Origin: Diphasiastrum complanatum
Taxonomy: Eukaryota; Streptophyta; Lycopodiopsida; Lycopodiales; Lycopodiaceae
Assembly: GCA_029204225.1 (NCBI GenBank)
Contig: MU832004.1
Location: 1 to 64,000, forward strand
DNA: 64,000 nt
Reading direction: 5' to 3'
Positions 24,601 to 37,026 of this stretch are shown in pieces. How positions within the stretch are numbered: the first letter of the stretch is position 1; every line of letters begins with the position of its first letter. The position numbers were made by a program, and so were the translations under genes. The notes beneath the pieces were generated by a model, which saw nothing but the letters and a program-made list of their open reading frames with translations, ran no database searches and was not told the origin of the DNA.

Positions 24601-27600
24601 AAGTGTGAATCCCATTTGATCATAAATCACTTGGGATATTAGATTGTTCTTGCTTGTTTTCAAGGTAGCATCAATTCTAGCTTGCATTTGATGATAGAAC
24701 ACAAGCCCACACACAATTGCTCATTTGCTACACTTTATTTGGGCTACTAGAGCCATATGCACAAACGCTGAGCTTGTGGACGTTTGGAGGACATACACGC
24801 AAAATGTGTCCAGGTCAGAGTTGTCCCCCAATAGGGCTAATAGCTATCCAATCCATCTTGTTTTTAGCACTCGTGTGATTGTCAACACTTCGTGCTTTTC
24901 TATGACTTATGGTGACAGCTTGGTTAGTATGACAATTTTGAGCTTATTAGAGGCAAGTGCACTTGTATTGAGAGATTTACCACAACAATGTTGATCAGTA
25001 TGCTTTGCTAGATTCTCAACTTCTTAAATTTAGGCATTTATATGGTGAGTTCTCAAGGGCTGATGCTTGCCTTTGCCTTTGGTCCAACCAAAGGCCCCAA
25101 TGACGTGCTAGGAGATATATCGTATAAAGTTTCTGAGGACCAGCTAACTAGTGCTTTGAATCCTCATAGGATTGCTCCTCCAATGCATGTGAGGGGAACT
25201 TTGTAGGAAATAACAAGTACGTATGCCAAAATAATTGGCTAATGATAAGTTTGTGTTGTTGTAGCTTAAACATTAAGTTAAAACATGGGTCTTGTGTGCT
25301 CATGTAGCCTAATTCTTAATGAGTTCTTCACGTATGTGAATCAACTTTAAGAGGTTGGCTCAATATGAGGAGGCAGTAACGATCTACCTCTCTCCCTCTA
25401 CCATCTCTCTCATTCTCTCTATTGCATTTTTGTGACGAAATAACTCTAGTAGAAATTGCACCGCTTGTGTGTTACTACTTTTGCAATTGTGACAATGATC
25501 TATTGATGGATGTGTTGATTATGTATTGTTAGAAAGGCTAGCACCAAGTATTTTGACATATGGAATCAAGGTCATATCATCAATAGAATGAAGAAAATGA
25601 GCCCATTGCTACTATTTTCAATGGCTATGAAATGCATATCTTGACTTACAGCCACAATTGTGTAAGGGACCATTTCAGTAACCCTCTTTCTTGCATGAGA
25701 GATATCATTGTCGACATTTGTTTTCTAGATAGATCATTTTTTTGTAAATTGTTGAGGATGATAGACTGTCAGATAAACACCTTCAAGTACATAGTGCAAA
25801 TAAAATCATTGCTTGAAGAAGATCACTTCTTCACCATTCACATGTTTTTTTTAAGCATTTTTTTTTCTAGAGGAGTTAGGATACAATAGGGATTATAATA
25901 GTTGTGACCAGAAGGTCGGATTTTTGGGCTAACCTATGCACATGAAGCCTCTATACTGAATGGTTTGTGAAGAAACTCACGGACGATGAATCTTGCTCTT
26001 GTGTGCACATTCCTAACGATGAGTGGTGCGAACCTGCGTATAATCTAATCAGTCGTTAACGGCAACCTAAGATGTGGTCCAAATGGAATCTAGTGCCCAG
26101 TTTTCAGAAATCAACAGTTGGGTGAAACGTGAAGAAACAAAAATTGTGAAATCAAACTCGTTCTTTAAATCCCGTTTCTTTGAAAAAGCACAAAAACAAG
26201 TTGGAACCCATTAAGTGGGAAATTTCAGTTTTTTCTATGCCTTCTTTTGTGACAATGAGATAGCAATTGCACTCTGGGACTTTCAAACTTGGCAAAGATA
26301 TTTAAAGGGCTGTCTACAACAAATTTTTTAACCTCGAGTCTTGACAATTTTTGAGGACAATCACAAGAGATTTACTCAACTTGATGTAAATATGTGCCAT
26401 TAAATGCTACAATTGAATGGAATGACCAGAGTTATCTCTCTTCTTTGCGAATAAGACATTCTATGTTGGAAAAAAAAATTATGCGTTGAGAAGTTGAATA
26501 GAGATAACTTTCAAAGTTGGAAGTCAAAAACAAAATCCTTTCTTTTTGGAAAAAGATATTTGGTCCATAGTAATTCCTGAAGATAAGCCAAAAGGTGATC
26601 TTGCAAAACCCTAGAATAATCAACGTTAGAAATCAAATCACGTTGTAAGTGGATAATCCATTGAAAGAGGGAGAGAGAACACCATATCTTGCATTAGAAA
26701 AGATGCATGTCCCTCTTGACATTAGAAAGGATCGATCTTCTCTTCAAAAGATCAATGCAAGTCTATTGTGGGATTCTACGTGCAATGGCAAGGTCAACTT
26801 GTCAAAAATGCTACTACATAGGGGAACCTAGAAAAAATTTCTATGGATTTCTATGCTATTAGATTGAGCCTTTGTGCTTGAGTAGTTATTGATGTAACCG
26901 CCGCATAGTTCAGCAAAGTGATTCTTTAGTGTTGCATATCTTCTGCAATTTTGTTATGATGAAAGTGGGACACTATGTTTGTGGAGGGCAGAGGCTTCCT
27001 CTTAGTGCTCACAAATTATTGAAAGGAGATCCAGAGCAAGGTTTTGACTCCTCTAAGGCACTCTTTCATAGCTCTCTTCACAAAAAGCATAGTAATTGGT
27101 GTCTCCCTCCTACACACCCTCCTACTTATATAAGAGAAGGATAATTTTAGAAATTATTTTAAGACTAAGGCAGCCCTAGCTCCTCTAAGAGGTGTGCCCA
27201 CTCCCACATGGCAATTCTCGAAAACAATGTCCCAAACCTCAAAAAATGCCATGCGACTCACCCCTGTAGGTCCTTATTGTATAAAAAGGTTGTCTAACTA
27301 ATCTTCATGTCTTAGTACCTACTATAGTCCTTCAAGTTGGAAGGAGATCCAAAGCAAAGCTCTCTAGTGCATTCTTTCATGGCTCCATTCATAAAAAGCG
27401 TAGAAATTGGTGTCTTCCTCCTACACACCCTCTTGCTTGTATAAGAGAGTGAGAGGGAGGTCCAAAGCAAAGCTCTCTAGCGCATTCTTTCATAGCTCCA
27501 TTCATAAACAACATAGAAATTGTTGTGTCTCCCTCCTACACACTCTATTGCTTATATAAGAGAGAGAGGGATAATCTTTGGGAAACAGTTTTGGACTAGG

Positions 27601-30600
27601 GCAGCCTTGGCTCCTCCAAGAGATGTGCCCCCATCCCACATGGCAAAATGCTACGTTATCTCTCATAGACAATGCCCCAAACCCCAAAAATGCCATGCAT
27701 CCATCCTTGTAGGTCGAAAAAAGCTTAATTTCTTGTGCATTTGCCTTTTGTTTTTGATCAACCATCATGTCTTAGTACCTACTATACTCCTTCAAGTAGT
27801 CAGGCCCCTAATCTATGAGTAGGTAGTCCTTCGCAATGTTTCCTTAAATCACAGTTTGAACACCTCGAACTAGTTCAAACCAACAACAATTTAAATTGGA
27901 AAAAAAAAATTGTATTTTTCTCTTCAAACTTCACTAAATCCATGCACAAACCTCTCGTATATCTAATATCTGATCCAATTCGATTCAAATAGGACCTTCT
28001 TTCAATCAATGCACAAGTGGCATAGCTCTCCTATAGTCGAAACGAAGGAGTAGTGCAACCTTTAACCCTATGGAGTCCAACCACAAGGTCTTAGACCATC
28101 AACTTCATCATACATAGCTATGACATCCCTACTCACGTCATCAAGATTTAACACCTTAGAGTAGGTGTGGCTCATGCATATAATTGCTTGTCAATTTATG
28201 GGTAGGAACATGATGGGGCAAAAGTGGTACTGACAAGTTGAGAAGGTGAAATTATAATTGTATTAGCTAGTTCTCAAAGGCAAAACCATGAGAAAAACAT
28301 ACTTGCGGGACGCATTATGTCATGTGAAACATGTGGATAAAATGTACGCAACGAAAAAGATCATGACAAACATATAAGAAAACAAAAAGAGGAGCAACAA
28401 AAACAAATCCTATGTTTCATGGACCTTTTCGAAACGCCTTTTTGTAAAGGGTTTGAAATGGGAAAGAATCAGCAATTCTAGGAAAAATTCGACAAATCGG
28501 TTTTAGGGTTTTTTGTTTTTACGGAATTTTTTCTAGCCTTCTATTATAGCAAAAACAAGTGCTTTTTTAGTGTTTAAATTACAACATACATTATAATCAA
28601 TCAATGATCAATCTTGAATCAAATTCCTAAGTCCCACCTATTGCCATGATTCATATCAAAACATAAGTCTTATTCTAATTCAAAATGAATCTTTCTATGC
28701 TTCGTTAGGGTTGCCTTTAAAGTTTATGAAGGCTTGACAGGTGAATCGCTGTCAAAAAAAAAAAAGCGATTCACTGCAAGTCATTATTATTATTTTTGTT
28801 CTGCAAATCGCACATATAAAATAAAATTCGTTTGCGATTCGCTGCAACTATGGATTGAACAAAAGTTTCAAAGGCTGACAAGAAAGATAAAGTGGGCTTC
28901 TAAGAATCAGGTTAATGAATTTGTAACCTGCATCAAAGATGCCCTACTGTAGGAGGAATAGTGGTCAATTTTTAATTAAAAGAAATAACACAATTGCAAA
29001 AAAGATGGAAGTGTCAAAAAGTAGAGAAAAGCTAGAAATCTTAGTAACTCCATGTCTAGAGATCCAAAATCCAAATCGAGATCTGTAAAGTACAGTAGAA
29101 GCACCCTATTGTAGGGAAATATAAACAAAAATCCACAAAAAGCATGAATTGACAAATAGTAGCAAAATGAAAATTTCTGGTGCCCCAACCTTTTGCTAGT
29201 CAAAAGACCAAATTTACACATATTCTTGGGTGCCCAACAACAAGGAATTTTAAAATAATAAAACAAATTCTGATTTTTTCAAAGAAAATTAGAGCCTAAA
29301 AAAGGAAAAATAGTTGAGTGACACACTTACATGTAAGCAAAAACAGTCCCATTTTTGAAATCATTCGAAAATGTTTTTTTTCCCGTTTCGATAAAAAAAA
29401 ATCCGGTTTGAACGGTCTGTTTGAATCAGACCGTTTCGAAACAGTGATTCTTTGAACAAATTGCGATTCGAAGAAACAATGAACAAATCAATGGAAGAGA
29501 CAATGAATAATACACTATATGAAGATATAGATGTCTCATGCTCAGTCATTGGACATAAAGTCTCATAGGATAAGTTCCAACACATTTGAAATTTGTAAAT
29601 AACTTTTATCCTCACTTAGGTATTTCAGAAGTTCAACTATTGTCTCCTCTTGATTGGGGTCAAAATCCCTTGGTTTTGGTGTCACTGGTTATTGAATTTT
29701 GCTACTGAAATCTTCAAACCTAAGTTCTCATCTATTGGTCACTACAGTTGGTTGCCATTGATAATGACATTGTGCCAAAAACTTGATACAGTGAAAATCT
29801 GAGTACTCTGCTCCTAGTATTTCAAATTATGAGCTGTAAAGTGCAATAGAAAAGCCCCACGAGTGATGTAAATATCTCCAAAAAAACAAACCATATGACA
29901 GCCAAGTTCTCAAAAACTCAAGACTTAATTTCTGGCAATCTAATTTTAAATGTGATAGCTTGCCTTGATTGAAATGAAGAGAGAAGTCCCATAAATGACC
30001 CTAATTAGCCCTGTAAAATCTTTTTACTGAAGACACTCAGCTAGCTCACTAGTCAGAACAGCATGCTTACTTATTGCCTTCTAGTATCCTATCATTGGCA
30101 TACTATGAAAGAAGTTCAGCATCTTGATACTCCTGGAGAGATGAAAGGGCAAGACAGACAAGACGTAAGAGGAAAAATCCATGGATAAGATATAACATAC
30201 CTCCTCCGGGAGAAGGCTCTGTATCTGCTCAATCCCTCTTAGATTTTTGAGACTGTCCAAATTGTTCTGCAAAAGTTTGGAACAGAAATCTTAATCCAGA
30301 GAATAATGTCTTCGAAACAAAAAGTACACACTACATACTGACAAAAGAGAGAACATTCAAAAAAACCAAATCATAATCATTAAAATTTAACACTTTCAAT
30401 ATTGAAAACTTAGCATTGTACAATGTATGATGCCAGTATCTGATGGGTATTGTAAAAATACAGAATGACAGGAATACATCAGAAGACGCTTACAATGGTA
30501 GATTGCCATTCCAGGAAGTCATTACGTCCTGCAGCTACAATAAATTGTGACAGCTTGTCAAAAAGACATAACCAACTGGTAAGCCAGAAATTTTTGGAGA

Positions 30601-30755
30601 AATCAGTGTCAAAAACTTCAAGCTGATCAGCGAAGCAAACAAAAGAGTGAAAATAGGCCGAGATACAAAGTTTAACAGAAGCAATGAACTTATTCGACAC
30701 GAAGACAAGAGATAACCAACGGTTAAAAACATTGTGTATAGGTATTGCGAGGTGA

Positions 30756-30803
<48 letters not shown>

Positions 30804-31144
30804 GGACGTAGGCCCTTTCCACATTGTACTTGTAAGAAAAATCATTACCATCAAAAGATTATACGCAAGATAGAACGTAATGGCTAAACCTAAATCTTGT
30901 ATGTAGCTTTTCATAAGCGGAAAAAGGGAGAACGGTGACTGGAATATACGGAAGAGGTGGGTAGGTACAACGCATAACAGAAAGATGGCTCACCTAAAGC
31001 GGAACTGAATCTGCTGGCTCGTCCAGCCAAAAAGATAAGTGGAGCAATCACAGACACAGCAAGTAGGACGATTACGCACATTCGACCCCTGCTGCTCCTA
31101 TGGCGTTGTTGGGAAATTGCGGTTCCCACTCTTCTTGGTGGCAT
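15618..31144 (-). CDS. GAUT1: GAUT1-like homogalacturonan alpha-1,4-galacturonosyltransferase, 10 exons, 752 codons
   Basis: This GT8-family enzyme adds galacturonic acid from UDP-GalA to pectin homogalacturonan in the Golgi. Exons on the minus strand: 31144-30994, 30528-30494, 30266-30201, 22419-22288, 22171-21850, 21757-21687, 17594-17326, 17135-16778, 16555-15977, 15893-15618. Every junction is GT...AG and the joined length (2259 nt) stays in frame from ATG to TGA. Residues 1-21 are a basic cytosolic tail and 22-41 a signal anchor (CVIVLLAVSVIAPLIFLAG). Residues about 50-350 are the variable stem. The catalytic GT8 domain follows, with KTIPKGLHCLSMRLT, the metal-binding DDD near 577-579 (KILFLDDDIVVQKDL), NGAVETCG, NPNACGWAYGMN-type DPNACGWAYGM and HYNGNMKPW near 714-722. 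The N-terminus and the core match GAUT1 better than GAUT4. It is longer than Arabidopsis GAUT1 (about 673 residues), chiefly in the stem. All key motifs are intact. The small exons 2 to 4 are the least certain. Confidence 0.88.
17595..21686 (-). other. Intron 6 of the GAUT-like gene (4.1 kb)
   Basis: The donor is AAG|GTAAATACC at 21687/21686 and the acceptor CAATGCAG at 17595. It contains a pair of diverged direct repeats of about 350-400 bp (about 17690-18075 and 20960-21310) and a 52-bp tandem duplication at 19188-19291. An AATCG-rich stretch at 18595-18715 has several GATTCG/CGAATC palindromic words. No coding sequence is recognised. Confidence 0.7.
19188..19291. repeat. 52-bp tandem duplication in intron 6
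   Basis: Copies 19188-19239 and 19240-19291 both begin CTCAAATCAACCTCATGCA and end CAATATCAG. They differ at only a few positions, so the event is recent relative to the surrounding decay. Confidence 0.9.
23974..24108. repeat. 67-bp tandem duplication in intron 3
   Basis: Copies 23974-24040 and 24041-24108 both begin CCTCACATTCCTCTAAGCTC and end GTGGAATTTCTTCC. They differ at about four positions. Confidence 0.9.
27025..27799. repeat. Three-copy complex tandem array in intron 3
   Basis: Unit A (27025-27342) and unit C (27456-27799) are full length, about 320-345 bp. They begin GGAG(A/G)TCCA(G/A)AGCAA, pass through CTCCCTCCTACACAC, TATAAGAGA and CCCCAAACC-like words, and end CTTAGTACCTACTATA(G/C)TCC. 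Unit B (27343-27455) is only the first third. The pattern suggests unequal exchange. Confidence 0.85.
30759..30801 (-). repeat. CT microsatellite in intron 1 of the GAUT-like gene
   Basis: There are about 21 CT units, lying between exon 1 (30994) and exon 2 (30528). Open frames through it encode alternating Arg-Glu and are artefacts. Confidence 0.95.
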
Positions 31145-32560
31145 GATAACTTGTTTCTTACACCTCTAATGAAGGCGCCATGTTCTCAATCGACTACTTC
31201 TGATTTTATGCCTTATATTCGTTCTTCAATCAACATTTAAACTCAAGTCCTCCACCTTGTGAGAGGATTCAAGTCTGAAAATGGCATGGTTTGATGTGAA
31301 CACTAAATGCGTGTTCTCAGGAATGACTAACCATAGCCTGAGGCATAAAACCTTCTGTTACTCATTTGCTTATTGTTTAAATATTCGTAGCCCTGTCAAA
31401 TGCTTGGCAATTTCAACTATTCCATTCGCAATTCCATTGGGACAATGTATACCATGGATCTTGACCTCAAACCAGAACTGGTATCCTGCTTTGAAAAACT
31501 TCAGCGCTTCGCATTATCCAACCAGATCAATGATGTTGCCAGTTACCTGCACAGCGACCAATGCTTCTAAGGACTATGCAATGCGTCTGCAGTCTGCGGA
31601 TTTAGCTAATCACAAAGTAGGCCTTCTTTTGCTGCTGATTTTTTGAGCAAAACACTTCATACCCTATCCCGCTTTACGACAGCCTTCGCCTACCAACTAA
31701 CATCTTGACGAATCACACCCGGCGTACATACATTTACTTTCCGCTCTCAGCTTCCACAGACAAACACAACATAACAGGAAGTCTAGAACTCAGTGTACAA
31801 GCTGCTTTATCTTCTGAATTCAGTTTTTCTTGCTGCATTCAAGCCAAGCATCGCTGATCCACATTCTTTCGGCAAAGGATCTTCCACTTTTGCCAGTCGC
31901 TCCTCAGCACACCGACGCTTAGCCTACTCATCGATCACCTGCCACTGCATCATCAGTCATTGTTTGCTTAGCTGCAAGGATGGCAATCGGCTGCAAAGAA
32001 AGCGAGATCGGATCGAGCGGGCAGACGAACAGCCTTTACAGGAAAAAGCAGCAGAAGAATGGCAGAAAGCTAGAAGCTACATCTCTTCAATGTTTTCTCT
32101 TGATTTGCAAAGCTACAGTAATAAAGGTTTAGTTTACGAGTGAATTTTACTCCTGCTCTCGAGCAGTCGCTATCTGGTAAGTTTCGTCCAAATCGACGCA
32201 CGGCATATTTCAACACCCACCCATTTGGATATTCGCCACGTATCCGATTTCTGACTTAGATCTTTCGGATGCTTATTTCTAATTACGTGTCAAAATCGTA
32301 ACGCTTCTTAAAAAATCCAACGGTGGGAGACTTTAACCTTTTTCGTGTCAGCAAGATACAACTGTGGGCTGTGGGCGCCGCTGGCGACGTTTCTTACTGT
32401 TTATTTTTCTCTCGTGAGTGACAATTTTCTGGGTGCCGTTAGAAATACTTGGTGACACGACAGCATTTTCAGTCCGCCACCGTTGGATTCTCTCCTAAAC
32501 ATTCAGATCATGCCACGTGTACACTCATAGCGTCCAAATGGCAATTTCTAAGTGGGCGGC
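31145..32560. promoter_or_regulatory. Upstream region of the GAUT-like gene, with unexplained plus-strand open frames
   Basis: This should hold the GAUT promoter. The plus strand has open frames at 31281-31646 and 31793-32143 with no domain that I recognise, plus the 41-codon frame described separately. Further out, ATCCAACGGTGG (near 32317) and its complement CCACCGTTGGAT (near 32478) form a 12-bp inverted pair about 150 bp apart. I could not identify a TATA box with confidence. Confidence 0.35.
31445..31570 (+). CDS. Small open reading frame, 41 codons, product unknown
   Basis: The frame begins MYTMDLDLKPELVSCFEKLQ, continues with SNQINDVASYLHSDQCF and ends TAA. It lies about 300 bp upstream of the GAUT start, in the opposite direction. 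Its composition looks like a soluble helical protein and not random translation, but it is short. It could be an exon of an unannotated divergent gene, a peptide gene or chance. Confidence 0.2.
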   Translation: MYTMDLDLKPELVSCFEKLQRFALSNQINDVASYLHSDQCF

Positions 32561-35500
32561 CCCTTGTTCACATCGAATTCCAGAGACATTAAAAAAAAAA
32601 ATTTAAAAAGAGGGGGGTGGGGGGGTGTGCCGGCCCCCGGGGTGGTAAGACGTGCGATTGGCCCAAAGGCCCGCTTAATGCTCGCGAGTCGCGTCTCAGT
32701 CCCGGGTCGCTCGGCCCCAGCTCCAACACATGTGACATCTACAGCCTACTCGCTGTCACCAACTGTGTCTGACGTCTCCAAATATGTTACTCCCAAGCGA
32801 GGATGGCTTTGCACCCATACCAATAATATAATAGCACACTAGTGTACAAGCCACATCCACTCTTATTAAAAAATATATGGCAACTTGAAGACATCCTAGT
32901 GTATTGTATTAGTCTTTTGGTTTACTTCAATGAATGGTGATGGGCATCTAACCATGATCTCGTCTCAAAGTCACGGGCCACCACATTTGCTTGCGTACCC
33001 TGTATAGCTTCTAAGCCTCTCTTTACTAAAGCATATATATTTCATTTAGCTCCTCCCACAACTCCTACAGCTTAACATTAAATTTCCTCCCTTGGGAGCA
33101 TATTTTCTTTTAATTTGTATTATGCTCTCCCTCACAAAAGTTACTACTACTAGTCTTTCCTACAGAGGGCATGCACCTGCCTTTGTAGTGTCAATGTCTC
33201 AAAGAGTGCCCTACTTGAGGGGTTTTCCCAATAAATTGCATCCAACACAAGTTTGTATAAAAGCCAACATCTTAAGTTAAAAAGTCCAACCATCCATCAC
33301 ATTACAAAAGAGATCTCAGCCAAACTCGAAGGCCAACTTTATATGATAACAAAGAAAAAAATAAATCATTGTTATGAAATTTGAAATCAAATGGGTCAAT
33401 GAACCAATCCAATGGCATAGCAATGAATCTAGAGATAGCTTAGCTAGAACTACTGCACTAGCCAGACAAAAAGGTTGTAAAGAGTTCTCCCACTTGGACT
33501 TGTTGTGGAAGTGAAGTTGAAATGGCAATCACCTTCAACACTTCAGCAATCTAATACAAGAGCTTATATTCAACATGGATTGATAGTTTCAAGACTGGTG
33601 GTCTAATTTAATTGCCAAATTTTTGTTTGTCAGACTCTCCCTATAGTTCTAATGTAATGCAATGCCTTTCCTTATTCCGTGGGGTATATAGTGCTATCAA
33701 GAGCTAAACAACTTTTTGGACTTAGATTGTTTTGGAGACTTCAAGGCCTAGCCGAATCAGCTTAGCTCTTAAGCATGAGATATGGGAGCTATCTAGGCCC
33801 AGACTCAAGCTTCATAACGAGCTCTTGATGTATGAGTACGTGACTAGCTCACCATAGGTCGCAAACTCGATCTTGTCTCCCTAGGCTTATGCTAGGTCAA
33901 CCATTTGTCAAGGCACAGTTGTCACCCCTAAGTTAATTTTACAACACTGATCAAATCTCTATTGAGAGGTTAGCTGACTCACTTTGGCATGCTCAACTTC
34001 TTGTACTTTTTTTATTTTTCCTAAGTTTTCATCTTACATGAATCAAATTTATGCTACAAATTTTCCAACTTTTGTTCAATTACATTCAAGTGACAAACTT
34101 CTATGGTGAGCCTTGTAATGGATTTGATGTATGATAAGATCAACTTTATAATGTTTGTAGCTTCAGTTCTTACTTAAATATATATCATGTCTAGTAACAA
34201 TATCATTACAGTCATGTGAGAAAAAGCAAAAGAAAATCTTGTGGGTGGGCCAAAGTCAACAATAATGCTCCATGTTGGCCCACAAAGGCCAAAAAAAATT
34301 CAAGCTTGTTTACAAATCTAGATTCTCATAATGGGACCCCCTTACAAGAAATGTGTTGAAAATTAATTCATAAATCCCTATTCCTCCTCACCACCCTCTT
34401 CACCTTCATGATTCTTCTTATCTCTGACCCAAGGCCCAATGGGCTCACCTTCCTATCAGGTCCTAAAACTCTAAGAACCCATAATGGATGCTTATGTTGT
34501 TTTCCATGTGCAGATCGTTCCAGCAGCTGATCGAACTCGTTAGAATGATCCATCCACAACTCAATGATCCTCTAATAGACGGATGCAAATCCCACTAGCT
34601 TCACACAACTACATGAAACAAGAAGAAAGAGAAATCCAGAAGTAATGGTTTTCGAAAGGGCACACAATTTGGTTTAGAACTTTCTGTTTTTCTTGCTACA
34701 TGTTCAACCTTATCAAAATTGCCACTCATAGCTCTGAATCAAAATATAACATCAATTTTTTACCATCTTTGTTGTAATAGTAAGATGGGCCACGTCCAAG
34801 TCTCAAACAACTATGCAGTCACTAAATTCATTTTCATGCAATCCACAAAGATTCAACTTGCATGCATAGTTTACTCTAACAAATTTCTTTGTCATAATTA
34901 ATGCTATTGGTCATAGTTTTATTGCATGCTTTAAAATACAGTAATCTCCATCTTCCTCACAACTATGAATTTGTAATACACCTATGGTTTGAAACAAAAC
35001 CTCTATCTTCATATAGAATTTGTAATTCACCTAACCATGTCAGAAGAAAATTTACCATGAAGTTATATATTTCACAATTTTTTCACATGTTTTTTTAATG
35101 AATCCTAACTCATATCCACATCATGCAATTTTATTTCTTTTTCAACATGTGAACAACCAAAGCGCCTAGGTTTATAATATCTCCCTCGACTATTGCTATT
35201 ACGATGAATCAATAAGCCCAAATCATAGCCTAGCAACTATTCACCTTAGCAAATTGAATTCTCTATTGTAAAAACCATGTTGCTATGACTTGCAAGCTCA
35301 AGAACAGTACCAAAGGAAGAAAATTTAATTATAACCAGTATAAATCCTAATACTCAAATTTCATTTCTAACAATTGCATAGAGAATGCATCATTTACAGC
35401 ATCAATCTGACACAACCAAAAACAATATCAACATCAATTTGAATGAACCAAACTAGAACTTCTCGCAAATTCTCAGCAACCACTAACTGATAAATTCGAA

Positions 35501-36040
35501 ATGCTCAAGAAGATCGTCGTCCAACTCGATTTGTCCACAATCTCAACCCAAACAACTTATTGAGGGTTGATAGCCCCCAAAAGCACTTTGCTTTCCATTT
35601 CACCAAGTTTGAATTGTAGCCGATCCTTTGAGTAGAAACAAGCACACAATAGTACAAATTTTGGCATAGACCAGTCAACCAATAGTCTAAAAATGGTTGG
35701 ACTCTGCCGAGTTGATATCTATCCTAGGTACTACAATAACAAGAGCATAAAACTCTTGATCAATCCATAATACTCATAGTACGTTGAAACAAGAGGAGTG
35801 ACAGTATACATATGCTCTTTAAAATTGTAGCTTCCATATGACATGTACATTCTCCTAAGAGCCTCTCTCCATGCATAGCTACAATATCCAGTTATATACA
35901 TCATGCACAACTAATCTTGCATGAGGCAAAGCCTTAACCAAATTGGATCTACTACCTATCTCGAATTAAGGGCTACCTTACAATTTAGGTCAAGCCTACA
36001 TGCTTGTGGACATAATAGCTAGGTAAATTCATTCTGATTA
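32561..36040. other. Intergenic stretch, no gene seen
   Basis: A GC-rich island at 32610-32740 (G runs GGGGGGTGGGGGGG, then GCCGGCCCCCGGGG) stands out in otherwise AT-rich DNA. Beyond it I see no coding similarity to 36.04 kb. Confidence 0.5.
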
Positions 36041-37026
36041 AATCAACTACAAAAGCTTTGGATTTAGCCTAGATCTTTGTTGAAAGATTATTCAAAGGGT
36101 ATGGAGTGTGAAGTGAAATTTTTAGTGATTCTAAGTTTATCACTTCTAGTTTGTAGATTTTTCATGAACTTTATCTCTCTTAGCTTTGGTTCTCCTAATC
36201 ATCCTAAATTAAATGGAAAGACTGAAAGAACAAGTCAGACTATGAAAGACATGTTGAGTATGTATGTTTCTCACGGGCAACCTCACCAATGAGATTGCCT
36301 TCTCTTATAGAGTTTGCTTTATAATAGTATAAAAAAAAATTCTACATGTTATAGTCATTTTATGCTTATGTGTAGTTTTCAACCTAGATCCAATTATTGT
36401 GAAGACACAATCTATTAAGTTTTAGAAGGTTTTGAAGTCTTCTAGTATTTCAAAGTTGATTGGGTATATTTTAAAATTCTAAAAGATTCTAGGACTATGT
36501 ATATAGGGAAGCATCATAAATATTTTACACAAGATTGTGGACCATTTGAGGTTAAAAAAATTGACTCTTTAGCTTATGAACTTGATCTTCAAGAAAAATT
36601 TACTACTCACTCAATATTTCATGTAAGTTGGCTAAAAGTAAGTGTACATGAAGGTGATACACTTGGATCTGATGAAACATTTATCACTTATTGTACCTTT
36701 GGAACATGAGAAAGTACTCATAACTAAATTTAACAATTGATAAATCATTCTATTTCTATTGTTTGATTGGATGAAAAGGTCAGACTCAAGATGCTTGTTA
36801 AGAACAATGGAAAGTATGGAATTGATCAATTAGCTTGGAAGAATGTTCAACAAAATATAGTTAACTCTTTCCAGCTTCAGTACCTTCAACCTTTAATGAA
36901 GGAGTATGAAAAATTGAAGGAAGAACTAGAAGAAGTTAAGTTCAATTCGAGTGTGAGCCAACCCTATACTGTTGACGAAGAACCGGTGGCAAAAGAAGAA
37001 AAATCTACAAGACTAAAGTGTTCTTG
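36041..37026 (+). pseudogene. Ty3/gypsy integrase C-terminal part and chromodomain-like tail, degenerate
   Basis: HPKLNGKTERTSQTMKDML (36200-36260) corresponds to the conserved HPQTDGQTER region of gypsy integrase. It is followed by SHFMLMCSFQPRS (near 36350) and GPFEVKKIDSLAYELDL with THSIFHVSWLK (36530-36650). A tail at 36770-36860 (GIDQLAWKNVQQ) resembles a decayed chromodomain. Stops and frame changes break it several times. The RT and LTRs are missing here. Confidence 0.75.

Larger units (their letters stand above)
22420..30200 (-). other. Intron 3 of the GAUT-like gene (7.8 kb)
   Basis: The donor is GAG|GTATGTTATA at 30201/30200 and the acceptor TGTCTGCAG at 22420. This is very long for a plant intron and contains no coding sequence that I recognise. 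It holds a 67-bp tandem duplication (23974-24108), a three-copy array (27025-27799) and several AT-rich stretches. Confidence 0.7.

Noticed and set aside
24514-25889. Several short open frames in GAUT intron 3
   Set aside because: All are short, in unrelated frames and without motifs, consistent with chance in AT-rich DNA.
27025-27799. CRISPR-like array
   Set aside because: Units are hundreds of bases long, differ in length, and lack short identical repeats with unique spacers. The sequence is a plant intron.
31793-32143. Plus-strand open frame of 116 codons as a gene
   Set aside because: It has low-complexity Ser/Leu content, no domain and no convincing splice partners. It is kept only as part of the unexplained upstream region.
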